64,000 bases of DNA from CAYLLN01 sp964384375. Lineage in GTDB: Bacteria > Planctomycetota > Planctomycetia > Pirellulales > Pirellulaceae. The notes under the pieces were generated by a model, which saw only the letters and a program-made list of their open reading frames with translations, had not been told where the DNA came from and ran no database searches. Position 1 is the stretch's first letter; every line of letters starts with the position of its first letter. The position numbers and the translations under genes were made by a program. Positions 33,031 through 41,761 of this stretch are shown in pieces. The stretch is from positions 43,020-107,019 of the forward strand of contig CAYLLN010000014.1 in assembly GCA_964384375.1 (NCBI GenBank). Direction: 5' to 3'.

Positions 33031-34458
33031 ATGAACTCGCCACGAATCTTTGATCCTAGTCGTCGCGGCATGCTCCGTTCGCTGATCGGCGGCTCACTCT
33101 TGTTGCCGGGAATCGTCTCGGAGCTGCTGGCGGAAGATGCTGCTCGCAGCAGTGCCGCTAGTAGTAATGCCGATCCGCTTGCTCCCAAGCCACCGCACTT
33201 CGCGCCGAAGGCGAAGCGGGTCATTTTTCTGTACATGAGCGGCGGCGTTTCGCACATCGATTCGTGGGATCCCAAGCCCAAGCTGTTTGCCGATGCGGGG
33301 AAGACGATCCCGGTGAACGAATTTCAAGGGCGGAAGGGGGACTTTCAGATGTTCCTCAAGCGGCCGCAATGGGAGTTTGCACCGCACGGACAGAGCGGAA
33401 CTGAGGTGAGCTCGCTGCTTCCCCATCTGGCCGAGTGCGTCGATGACCTTTGCGTCATCCGCTCGATGAAGTCGGATCACACCAATCACTACGAAGCGAC
33501 GCTGGGGATTCATACGGGATCGTTCACCTTCGCCCGGCCAAGCATCGGCTCGTGGGTCAGTTATGGACTGGGGACGGTGAATCGGAACTTGCCCTCGTTC
33601 GTGGTGATCGCGCCGCAGTCGCCGTATGCCGGTGGACAGGTCTGGGGGAGCGATTTCTTGCCCGGATCGCATCAGGGGACGCTCGTCGTTCCCGGTCCGG
33701 AGCCGGTTGCCAATATCCAACGCCGTTCTGCGACGAGTCGATTGCAGGAACTCGAGCTGGGCGTGCTATCGAAGCTGAATGAGCGTCACTTGCAGCAGCG
33801 TGCCGCCGATCCGCAGCTTGCGGCGCGCATCCAATCGTTCGAGACGGCTTTCGGGATGCAGTCGGAAATGCCCGAAGTGTTCGACCTGTCGCGCGAGAGC
33901 GATGCCACGCTGAACCTGTATGGCCTCCCTCGGGGGAGCACGCAGGGTTTCGCGTGGCAATGTCTTGTCGCGCGGCGTTTGGCCGAGCGCGGCGTCCGAT
34001 TTATCGAGCTGATCGACGTTGGCTCGTCGGGGAACTGGGACGCCCACGGCGACATGCTGACGCACGCCCCCTTGGCAAAAAACATCGACCAGCCGATCGC
34101 CGGCTTGCTGAAAGATCTCAAGCAGCGGGGGATGCTCGACGACACGCTGGTGGTTTGGACGACGGAGTTTGGCCGCACGCCGTTCAACGCTGCTGCCGAC
34201 GCCAAGGGGCGGGAGCATCACCACTGGGTCTTTTCATCGTGGCTGGCGGGAGCGGGAGTGAAGCCGGGGATCACCTACGGCGAGTCCGACGATTACGGGA
34301 TCGACGTGGCGAAGGATCAGGTACACGTCCACGATTTCCACGCCACGATTTTGCACCTGATGGGGCTCGATCACACGCGACTCACCTATCGGCATACCGG
34401 CCGCGACTATCGGCTGACCGATGTGCACGGGAAGGTGGTCGCTCCGATTCTGGCGTAG
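33031..34458 (+). CDS. DUF1501 family protein
   Basis: The 475-residue partner of the preceding gene. The N-terminus MNSPRIFDPSRRGMLRSLIG has a twin-arginine pattern followed by a hydrophobic core, so Tat export is likely. Family landmarks are FLYMSGGVSHIDSWDPKPKL, SVMKSD-like VIRSMKSDHTNHYE, SIGSWVSYGLGT, VVWTTEFGRTPF and HDFHATILHLMGLDH. It belongs to the larger DUF1501 subgroup, as does 35941-37449, while 20835-22124 and 59802-61199 are shorter or more diverged. Converges on the LEPR-XLL gene. Confidence 0.94.
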   Translation: MNSPRIFDPSRRGMLRSLIGGSLLLPGIVSELLAEDAARSSAASSNADPLAPKPPHFAPKAKRVIFLYMSGGVSHIDSWDPKPKLFADAGKTIPVNEFQGRKGDFQMFLKRPQWEFAPHGQSGTEVSSLLPHLAECVDDLCVIRSMKSDHTNHYEATLGIHTGSFTFARPSIGSWVSYGLGTVNRNLPSFVVIAPQSPYAGGQVWGSDFLPGSHQGTLVVPGPEPVANIQRRSATSRLQELELGVLSKLNERHLQQRAADPQLAARIQSFETAFGMQSEMPEVFDLSRESDATLNLYGLPRGSTQGFAWQCLVARRLAERGVRFIELIDVGSSGNWDAHGDMLTHAPLAKNIDQPIAGLLKDLKQRGMLDDTLVVWTTEFGRTPFNAAADAKGREHHHWVFSSWLAGAGVKPGITYGESDDYGIDVAKDQVHVHDFHATILHLMGLDHTRLTYRHTGRDYRLTDVHGKVVAPILA

Positions 34459-34508
34459 GAGGAGGATTTTCGCGTCGCGATCCGATCCTGGCCTGGAAAG
34501 AGCGCCAC

Positions 34509-35783
34509 TTACACGACCACGTTGATATCCTCGAACTGATCCTCGTCCACGTCATCGGCAAACGAGAGCGAATCGACGTTCAGCGTATCGAAGCCCGAGC
34601 CGCCGCGGAGGAAGGCTTCGTCGGCGGTGGAACTGGTGATCGTGAGCACGTCGTTCCCGCTGCCGAGGAAGACCTTCAGTTTGTCGGCGCTGCTCTCCTC
34701 GATCGTCACTTCGTCGTTCCCGCTGCCGGTGTCGAGGTGAGCCAAATCGCCGACGATCACCTGGTCGAGCAGCAAATCGTCATTGCCGTCCCCCAGGAAG
34801 ACGAACAGTTTGCGCAGTTCGGCTTCGGCGATTTCCACGTCGTCGCTGCCGCTGCCGGTATGCAGCGTAAGATCGCGATCGAGTTCGACGCCGGCAATCG
34901 CGACCGTGTCGTTGCCACCGCTCGTATCGAGATGCATCCGCTGGGCCGCCAGGAGACTCACCAGCACTTCGTCGTTCCCCTGTTCGGTAAGCAAGATCAC
35001 TTCGCGATCGAATTCCCCTTCGCTAACGGCGACGGAGTCGCTGCCTTGGCCGCTGATGAGCAGGGCGTGGCCGGCCGACGTGCCGACGACGAGGAGCGAG
35101 TCTCCGTCGTTTCCGGTATGCACATTCAGATGGTCGCGAATGTTGACGTTTTCGATCAACACGCCGTCTTCCCCCTTCTGCGTGCGGAGGATTGCGTCGT
35201 CGCCGATGTTCGACTGGGCGATGCCGATGCCGTCGCTGTGCTTGCCGGTGTCGATGATGATGCTCTGTCGCACGTCCGCATTGACGACGATGCCATCCTC
35301 CCCGTCTTCCGTATGCACGATCAGTGACTTGGGGACCACGAGCTGGCGATCGGGAATTTCGGCGGGCAGACTTGCCGAGTCGCTCACGGAGCCGCTGCCC
35401 GAACCACTCCCGCTGCCAAAACCGGTGTCGAATCCCAGCTCCGCAGCGAGGTCCGCCAGCAGCCCCACGTCGTTACCGATGCCGAGCAGGTCGTCCCCCT
35501 TCCGCAGGTTGATCTCGAAGTTTTTGCTCACGCCGCGGGCGATGAATGGCTCGTTCTTGCCGTTGATCGTCGTCGGGGCGCCATCGTGATCAAAACCGAT
35601 CACGGCGTACTCACCCTCATCGAGTTGCACGATGAGCACGCCGTTGCATTCCGCGTCGCCGCGGAGTTTGAGATGCCCACCGGCAACCTTCACCTCGACA
35701 TCCCCCGCGAGCAACATGCGACGTTCGAGCGATTCCAGGGCGAGCGTGCGGCGGCCGGCACCGCGGCCAAAGTTCGATGACAT
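34509..35783 (-). CDS. Secreted LEPR-XLL-type solenoid protein, second copy
   Basis: The ATG at 35783 (MSSNFGRGAGRRTLALESLE) has AGGAG 8-9 nt upstream. The LEPR-XLL-type motif LESLERRMLLAGD lies near residue 17. The first 130 residues align with 5789-7480, including the linker FGSGSGSGSGSVSDSASL. The rest is made of Gly/Asp-rich repeats (for example LHTGSGSDDVEIAEAELRK) of about 23 residues, fewer than in the paralogue. Predicted to be extracellular or wall-associated and possibly calcium-binding. It shares an upstream element with the paralogue, so the two may be co-regulated. Length 424 residues. Confidence 0.88.
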   Translation of the reverse strand: MSSNFGRGAGRRTLALESLERRMLLAGDVEVKVAGGHLKLRGDAECNGVLIVQLDEGEYAVIGFDHDGAPTTINGKNEPFIARGVSKNFEINLRKGDDLLGIGNDVGLLADLAAELGFDTGFGSGSGSGSGSVSDSASLPAEIPDRQLVVPKSLIVHTEDGEDGIVVNADVRQSIIIDTGKHSDGIGIAQSNIGDDAILRTQKGEDGVLIENVNIRDHLNVHTGNDGDSLLVVGTSAGHALLISGQGSDSVAVSEGEFDREVILLTEQGNDEVLVSLLAAQRMHLDTSGGNDTVAIAGVELDRDLTLHTGSGSDDVEIAEAELRKLFVFLGDGNDDLLLDQVIVGDLAHLDTGSGNDEVTIEESSADKLKVFLGSGNDVLTITSSTADEAFLRGGSGFDTLNVDSLSFADDVDEDQFEDINVVV

Positions 35784-35881
35784 GTTGCGTCTCCTGGGAG
35801 CGAGCCTTCGAGCTGATTCCAAACAGTTCAGCGTAATCGACGGGCCGGCAATCGCACGGTTTCTGGCCGGAAAAATGCCGA

Positions 35882-35900
35882 GAATTTAGCCGAAGATTCA
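35882..35900 (-). promoter_or_regulatory. Candidate upstream element shared by both LEPR-XLL genes
   Basis: The minus strand reads TGAATCTTCGGCTAAATTC, matching 7592-7610 at 16 of 19 positions and lying at a similar distance (about 99 nt) before the start codon. Confidence 0.45.
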
Positions 35901-35940
35901 CCGCTTTGGCAGCGACAAACTGTCGCCATGCCGGCGCGAG

Positions 35941-37449
35941 CTACGCCAGCACTTCCCGAATCACGTGATGCTCGCTCGTCCCGGTGAGCCGCTGGTCGAG
36001 GCCGTTGTAGAAATAGGTCAGCCGGTGGTGATCGAAACCCATCAGGTGCAGAACGGTCGCGTGCAAGTCGCTGACGTGGGCCCGTCCCTCAACTCCTTCA
36101 AAGCCGAGTTCGTCGGTCGCACCGATCGCCTGGCCCCCTTTCACGCCTGCTCCGGCCAGCCACATGCTGAAGCCAAGCCAGTTGTGGTCGCGGCCCGGCT
36201 TGTTCACGCCCTCGCTCGTCGGCGTGCGGCCGAATTCGCCACCCCAGACGATCAGCGTTTCGTCCCAGAGGCCGCGACGCTTGAGGTCGGTGATCAGGGC
36301 GGCGATCGGCTGATCGGTTTCGCCAGCATGCGTCTTGTGATTCGTGATGCAGTCGTTGTGGCCGTCCCAGGTTGCCTCGATGTGGCCGCCGCCCGAGTAA
36401 AGCTGCACGAACCGGACGCCCCGCTCGATCAGTCGGCGAGCGGTCAGGCACTTGCGGCCGAAATCGGCAGTTTGCGGATTGTTCAGGCCGTACATGTCGA
36501 GGGTCGCCTGATCCTCGGTCGCCAGATCGACGGTTTCGGTTGCTGCCGACTGCATTCGATAGGCCAGTTCGTACGACAAGATGCGGGCGGCCAGTTCGCT
36601 CTCCTGCGGCCGCACCGCGGCGTGTTGCTCGTTCAGATCCTTGAGCAGGTCGAGCGAGCGGCGCTGCGTGGTGGCGGAGACACCGGCTGGAGTTTGCAGG
36701 TCGAGAAGGGGCGATTCGCCGCTGCGAAAGAGCGTCCCCTGATAGCGAGCGGGCATATAGCCCGCCCCCCAGTTCGGTGCGCCGCCGATCGGACCGCCGC
36801 GCGGATCGGTCATCACCACGTAGCTTGGCAGGTTGTCGTTGAGCGAGCCGAGGCCATAGCTCAGCCACGAGCCGAGGCTCGGTCGGCCGGTGAGCGGGCT
36901 GCCGGTGTTGAGCTGCAAACAACCGGACGAGTGCGCTGCCGTGTCTGTCCACAGCGCCCGCAGGACGCACAATTCATCCGCGTGCTTGGCCGTGTGCGGA
37001 AAGAGGTCGCTGATCTCCAGGCCCGATTGGCCGTGCTTCTTGAACTCAAACGGCGACTGCATCAGATAGCCGACAGGCCGGTCATTCGAGCCGACTTTCA
37101 CTTTCCCCTGATACGGCTGTCCGTTGTGCTTGGCGAGGGCCGGCTTGGGATCGAACGTATCGACCTGGCTCGGGGCGCCGTTCATGAAGAGGAAGATGCA
37201 GTGCTTGGCCGCTTTGCCGTAGGGTAGGCGTCCCGCCTGCCCTGTCCCTTGTCCCTTGTCATTGGTCACTTGTGATGAGTCTTCAGCACGGCATGTCGTT
37301 GGAAAAAAACGGTCCTTGCCCAGCAAATCGACGAGTGCCAGGGATGCGAATCCGCCGCCGACCTGCCAGAGGAACTCGCGCCTCGTGCGGCCGCAGGGGG
37401 TGGGGATCGATTTCAGATTTCGGATTTCAGATTGCAGATTGGAGGACAT
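35941..37449 (-). CDS. DUF1501 family protein with repeat-derived N-terminus
   Basis: The ATG at 37449 lies 4 bp after the stop of the upstream DUF1549/DUF1553 gene, so the two form an operon. The first 15 residues (MSSNLQSEIRNLKS) are encoded by GATTTCAGATTTCGGATTTC-type repeats; the Tat motif TRREFLWQVGGGFASLAL follows. A second repeat-derived stretch, VTNDKGQGTGQAGRLPYG, lies near residues 58-77. The remainder is a typical long DUF1501 protein with FLFMNGAPSQVDTFDPKP, LGSWLSYGLGSLNDNLP, VWGGEFGRTPTSEG and LHATVLHLMGFDHHRL. Function as for the other pairs: presumed extracytoplasmic, linked to polymer use. Confidence 0.93.
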   Translation of the reverse strand: MSSNLQSEIRNLKSIPTPCGRTRREFLWQVGGGFASLALVDLLGKDRFFPTTCRAEDSSQVTNDKGQGTGQAGRLPYGKAAKHCIFLFMNGAPSQVDTFDPKPALAKHNGQPYQGKVKVGSNDRPVGYLMQSPFEFKKHGQSGLEISDLFPHTAKHADELCVLRALWTDTAAHSSGCLQLNTGSPLTGRPSLGSWLSYGLGSLNDNLPSYVVMTDPRGGPIGGAPNWGAGYMPARYQGTLFRSGESPLLDLQTPAGVSATTQRRSLDLLKDLNEQHAAVRPQESELAARILSYELAYRMQSAATETVDLATEDQATLDMYGLNNPQTADFGRKCLTARRLIERGVRFVQLYSGGGHIEATWDGHNDCITNHKTHAGETDQPIAALITDLKRRGLWDETLIVWGGEFGRTPTSEGVNKPGRDHNWLGFSMWLAGAGVKGGQAIGATDELGFEGVEGRAHVSDLHATVLHLMGFDHHRLTYFYNGLDQRLTGTSEHHVIREVLA

Positions 37450-37453
37450 GGAA

Positions 37454-39859
37454 TCAGTTTGGATAGACAAACTCATTCAGGTTCAAGATCACCCGGCACA
37501 ACTGTACGAGCGCTTGCTGGCGGTCGGTTGCGGTGGCTTCTTGGGCGAGGAACGCCCGCATTGTTGCCAACTCCCGCTCGGTCGGCTCGCGGCAGAGGGC
37601 CAGGCGGTATGCGAGCGTGATTTGACGACTCGGACCGTCCCCCGCTTCGCGCGTTAGCCGCTCGGCGAACTTGGCCGCTTGGCAACTTGTGAACTCGCCG
37701 TTGTAGAGCGTGAGCGCCTGCGGGGCGATGCTGGTAATCGCCCGCTTGTCGGTGCTGCTTGTCGTGTCGCAGAAGTCGAGTGTTTCGAGCATTGGCACGA
37801 GCAGCGTTCGCTTCACGTAGGCATACACCGTGCGGCGGTCGATGTCCGGCTCGCCTTGCACTTTCCAGGCTGCTTCCTTGTCCGTGTGGGCCTCGACCGC
37901 CGCGGCTGGAATTGGCAGGAACACCGCCGGGCCGTACATCTGCTCGTTCATGTTCCCAGCGACCGCCAGCATCGAGTCGCGAATCGCTTCGACATCCAGC
38001 CGGCGGTAAGGGAAATGGGACAAGAGCCGATTCTCAGGATCGACGGAACTCGCATCGGAAAGTTCCCCGTTCCGCGTTCTGCGTTCCGCGCTGGATCGTT
38101 GCCGATACGTCTCGCTCGTCACGACTTGCCGATGCAGCCGCTTCAGCGACCAATCCGCATCGTGCGTGAACCAGTCGGCCAGCCAGTCAAGCAGTTCCGG
38201 ATGCGTCGGCCGCGCACCCATGTGACCGAAGTCGCTGGGCGTGACAACGATTCCCTCGCCGAAGTGATGCTGCCAGACGCGGTTGACCATGACCCTCGCG
38301 GTGAGCGGATTGTCCGCACTGGCAAGCCAATGGGCGAAGACGAGCCGGCGGCCGGTGGAAGAGTGGGAGAGGGGGCGAGTGGGAGAGGGGGAGACAGAAG
38401 CGGAAAAATCAGGTTGACGATTCGCGAGAATGGCCGGCACTCGCGGCTGCATGACCGGTCCGGGATTGCTGGCCCGACCCGAAAGCAGCAAGTGCGTTGG
38501 CGGCGCGGTCGGGCTATCTTCGTAGCAGCGATACGTTCGGGGCAAATCGGGCGTCGCGGCCCGCAACTGCGCTTGCTGCGATCGAAGGACCGCCACTTGC
38601 TGTTCCAGATCTGCGGGTTTCGATTTTGCCAGCTCGGCAATCTTCTTTTCTAACTCTGCAATCGCTTCGTTCCGCTTCGCGAGGGCCGCGATTTGTTCTG
38701 GCGTTCCCAGCGGCAGGTCACGATCAGTGCGACCCAGATTCGGCCGCTTGAGCGGAGCAAGAATTGCCGACAAGCTGTAGTAGTCGGCCATCGTCAGCGG
38801 GTCGAACTTGTGGTTGTGGCAGCGGGCGCAACCGAGCGTCAAACCCAAAAACGTCTGGGACGTAGTGCGGATCATGTCGTCCAGTTCGTCCGCCCGATAC
38901 TGCGGCGCTTCGAGCGGATCAACCTCGTCGTTCCAGGCCCCCAGCGCGTGAAAGCCGGTCGCGATCATCGTTTCGTCGGTCGCATCAGGCAGCTCATCGC
39001 CCGCGATTTGTTCCATCACGAAGCGGTTATAGGGCTTGTCGCTGTTGAGTGCGGCGATCACGTAGTCCCGATACCGCCAAACGCTCGGCTTGGGGCCGTC
39101 GCGCTCGTAGCCGTTGGAGTCGGCATAACGGACCAGGTCGAGCCAGTGTCGAGCCCAACGCTCGCCATAGGCCGGGTCGGCCAGCAGCCGATCGACGAGA
39201 CGCTCGTAAGCGTCAGGCGAATCGTCGGCCAGAAACTGTTTTTGTTCCTCGAGCGTTGGCGGCACACCGCGGAGATCGAGGGACAGGCGGCGGTGAATGT
39301 CGGCTCGCGAAGCGGGCGGGCTGAGCGAGAGGCTAGCTGCGGCGAGCTTTTTGGTGATGAAGGCGTCGATGGCAGTGCGGAACTCGGAACCCGGAGCTCG
39401 GAGCGTGGGAATCGGAGGTCGGCGGACCGGCTGAAACGACCAGAACGTGCGAGCGGCGTCGAGATTGATCGACTGCTCGTGGATCCCAAGCTCTCGACTT
39501 TCGGGCCAATTCGCGCCGGTAGCGATCCAGTCTCGCAATGTTTCGATCTGCTCGCTCGAAAGCGGCCGGGTTCCTTTCTCCTCTGGCGGCGGCATTTCCT
39601 TGGCCGTGATTCGCGCGAGGAGCAGGCTCTCGTTCGGTTTGCCCGCAACGAGTGTCGGGCCTTGGTCGCCGCCGGTAAGCAGGGTCTTGGCCGAGGTGAA
39701 ATCGAGTCCGCCGTTCTTCTTGCTCGGATAGTGGCAGGCGAGGCAATGGTCGATCAAGATCGGCGCGACATCGCGGTCGAAGTCCAGTGGCTCGGCGCGA
39801 GCGGCTTCCGCCACCGGCAGCAGCCAGAGAACGGCGACAATAGCGGCCCTACGCGACAT
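37454..39859 (-). CDS. PSD1/DUF1549/DUF1553 planctomycete cytochrome-type protein
   Basis: The 801-residue protein has a signal peptide (MSRRAAIVAVLWLLPVAEAA), a PSD1 cytochrome-type domain with CLACH (39-43), DUF1549 with LDLRGVPPTLEEQ and CARCHNHKF (about 170-390), a coiled linker (about 400-440) and DUF1553 (about 500-795) with RVMVNRVWQHHFGEG and FPYRRLDVEAIRDSML. Three short segments are repeat-derived: LRAPGSEFRT (about 150-160), SPSPTRPLSHSS (about 488-500) and AERRTRNGELS (about 588-600). All keep the frame and fall in linkers or loops. It is the first gene of an operon with 35941-37449. Confidence 0.93.
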   Translation of the reverse strand: MSRRAAIVAVLWLLPVAEAARAEPLDFDRDVAPILIDHCLACHYPSKKNGGLDFTSAKTLLTGGDQGPTLVAGKPNESLLLARITAKEMPPPEEKGTRPLSSEQIETLRDWIATGANWPESRELGIHEQSINLDAARTFWSFQPVRRPPIPTLRAPGSEFRTAIDAFITKKLAAASLSLSPPASRADIHRRLSLDLRGVPPTLEEQKQFLADDSPDAYERLVDRLLADPAYGERWARHWLDLVRYADSNGYERDGPKPSVWRYRDYVIAALNSDKPYNRFVMEQIAGDELPDATDETMIATGFHALGAWNDEVDPLEAPQYRADELDDMIRTTSQTFLGLTLGCARCHNHKFDPLTMADYYSLSAILAPLKRPNLGRTDRDLPLGTPEQIAALAKRNEAIAELEKKIAELAKSKPADLEQQVAVLRSQQAQLRAATPDLPRTYRCYEDSPTAPPTHLLLSGRASNPGPVMQPRVPAILANRQPDFSASVSPSPTRPLSHSSTGRRLVFAHWLASADNPLTARVMVNRVWQHHFGEGIVVTPSDFGHMGARPTHPELLDWLADWFTHDADWSLKRLHRQVVTSETYRQRSSAERRTRNGELSDASSVDPENRLLSHFPYRRLDVEAIRDSMLAVAGNMNEQMYGPAVFLPIPAAAVEAHTDKEAAWKVQGEPDIDRRTVYAYVKRTLLVPMLETLDFCDTTSSTDKRAITSIAPQALTLYNGEFTSCQAAKFAERLTREAGDGPSRQITLAYRLALCREPTERELATMRAFLAQEATATDRQQALVQLCRVILNLNEFVYPN
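38361..38391. repeat. In-frame tandem repeat inside a DUF1553 gene
   Basis: The 15-bp unit GAGTGGGAGAGGGGG occurs twice, one base apart. It encodes the Ser/Pro-rich segment near residues 488-500 of the minus-strand protein. Confidence 0.85.
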
Positions 39860-39931
39860 GATTCCGCCTCGCGATTTCGCTCCTTAACCTTGAACCAGCG
39901 TAACAAGGTTTCCCGCGCGGGGCCACTAACG

Positions 39932-41713
39932 CTACCGGGCTGGCCGGTCATTGTAGTAATCGCGCAGGACGCTCATTCGCCACACCTGATAGCCGACAAC
40001 GAAGCCCGTGATGAGGAGCGACGTGACAAAGAGCAAGGCGTAATGCGGCGGCGGAATCTCGCTCGGCCGCAACAGCAAAAGCAGGCCATACGCGACGATC
40101 GTCGCGCCCGTCGTGAACGCCACGAGCCGGGCTTGGAAGAACAGCCCCGACGCGCAGACGAGCACGAGGTAGCTGCTCAGGAAGGGACCGAGCGGTGGCG
40201 CGACGAGCGACAGGAGTGCCGTCAGGAAGAGGGCATCCGCGCCGCTCCAGAAATAGTGCGCCCAGGCAGTTGTCCGCTCGCGCGCGAGCAGCCACTGGCA
40301 GATGCCGCACGCGATCATCCAGAGGACAAGGACGCCCGTGACTTGCAGGTGATATGGCACGTTGCGGTCAGGATGCAGTACGAAAACGATCTGCGTCACC
40401 GCCAGCGGCACGGCCAGGCCAATCAAGTGCCAGGCGAGGACTGGCGCCCGACGCATCCAGCGGCGGAATCGCTGTCCCGGCGTCGGGCTGCGAGCCTCCA
40501 CCGGCTCCTGGCGGAGGAATCGCTCAAGATCGTCCCCTAATTCTGCCGCGGTGACGTAGCGATCGGCCGGATTCTTTTCGAGGCATTTGAGACAGATCCA
40601 TTCCAGCTCACGTGGAACGTCGGGGCGATGCGTGCGAACGAGGTCCGGGTCGCGTTCCAGCACCTGCAAGATCACCTCGACCGGATTGTCCGACGTGAAG
40701 GGCGGTCGGCCGGTGAGCATTGCATAGAGAATCGCTCCGAGCGAATAGATGTCTGCCGTGGGGCCGACCTCATGCACGCGGCCGGCAGCTTGTTCCGGGG
40801 ACATGTAGCTCGGCGTGCCCAGCAATTGCCCGCTGGCTGTCAGCCGGCTGTCGTCGTCGAGCCGCTTGGCGAGGCCGAAGTCGGAAATCTTTGGCACGAG
40901 GTCGCAAGTCGGAGATCGAAGGTCGGAATTTCGATCGGTGCGCTTGCTGTCCTCTGTCTTCTGTCCTCTGGCTTCTGTCCTCTCCAGCAAGATATTCGCC
41001 GGCTTCAGATCCCGATGAATCACCCCGTGGGCATGGGCATAGGCGACCGCCGCGACGATCTTCTGCATGAGGCGAGCCGCGGGTTGCGGCGCGAGCGGCC
41101 CGTCGGCCAGTGCGCTGGCGAGGCTCGGCCCTTCGACAAACGCCATCGCCAGATACGGCTGACCCTGGCATTGCCCGCTTTCATAGATCGAGACGATCCC
41201 CGGATGATCGAGAGCGGCAGCCGCGCGAGCCTCTTCGCGAAAGCGGACGAGGTCCCCTTCGGAGGCGAATTGCCCCGCGAGGACCATCTTCAGTGCGACG
41301 ACTCTCTTGAGCTGCGTGTGGCGGGCCTGATAGACGACACCCATACCTCCCCGGCCGAGTTCGCGGAGGATTTCGTAGTCGCCGATGCGGCTGGGTATCT
41401 CGCCACTTCGTGCTGGCGGCCCGTTGCTTGATCCCGAGCCGATTGCAAAGGCAATCGTTACGTCGTTGCCCGACGGCGGCCGCGACGTGCTGCCGCCGGG
41501 AGAGAGCGCCTCGCGCAGCGGCCGGGCAATCTCCCGGAGCTGCTCGTGATCGGCGATGAACCGTGCGAGTTCGTCGGCCACGTCGGGATAGCGAGCGACA
41601 AAACTCGCGACTTCGATCGGCCGGCCGCTATCTGCCGCGGCGAGATAGTCGGCAACGGCGTCGTCGAGGCGGGAGGACTCGTACTTCACGATGACATCGA
41701 GCGGCGCGGTCAT
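39932..41713 (-). CDS. Membrane-anchored Ser/Thr protein kinase (PknB-type)
   Basis: Phosphorylates Ser/Thr residues in signalling. The 593 residues comprise an N-terminal helical segment (1-105), a kinase domain (about 112-405) with GRGGMGVVY (glycine loop), VALKM (Lys142), HRDLKPAN (Asp235), DFG (278-280) and SPEQ, and four or five hydrophobic helices (about 430-580). The layout lacks the extracellular PASTA repeats of PknB of Gram-positives. Between the catalytic loop and DFG is a 29-residue insertion (about 245-273, GQKTEDSKRTDRNSDLR) encoded by short tandem repeats. All catalytic residues are intact. Confidence 0.95.
   Translation of the reverse strand: MTAPLDVIVKYESSRLDDAVADYLAAADSGRPIEVASFVARYPDVADELARFIADHEQLREIARPLREALSPGGSTSRPPSGNDVTIAFAIGSGSSNGPPARSGEIPSRIGDYEILRELGRGGMGVVYQARHTQLKRVVALKMVLAGQFASEGDLVRFREEARAAAALDHPGIVSIYESGQCQGQPYLAMAFVEGPSLASALADGPLAPQPAARLMQKIVAAVAYAHAHGVIHRDLKPANILLERTEARGQKTEDSKRTDRNSDLRSPTCDLVPKISDFGLAKRLDDDSRLTASGQLLGTPSYMSPEQAAGRVHEVGPTADIYSLGAILYAMLTGRPPFTSDNPVEVILQVLERDPDLVRTHRPDVPRELEWICLKCLEKNPADRYVTAAELGDDLERFLRQEPVEARSPTPGQRFRRWMRRAPVLAWHLIGLAVPLAVTQIVFVLHPDRNVPYHLQVTGVLVLWMIACGICQWLLARERTTAWAHYFWSGADALFLTALLSLVAPPLGPFLSSYLVLVCASGLFFQARLVAFTTGATIVAYGLLLLLRPSEIPPPHYALLFVTSLLITGFVVGYQVWRMSVLRDYYNDRPAR
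40947..40983. repeat. In-frame tandem repeat within the kinase gene
   Basis: The unit CTGTCCTCTG(T/G)CTT is repeated about 2.6 times. On the coding strand it specifies part of an insertion between the HRD and DFG motifs. The reading frame is preserved. Confidence 0.85.
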
Positions 41714-41761
41714 GACGCGATCATTCTAATTGGCCGCCGTGCCTTGTCGCGATAACGTCGG

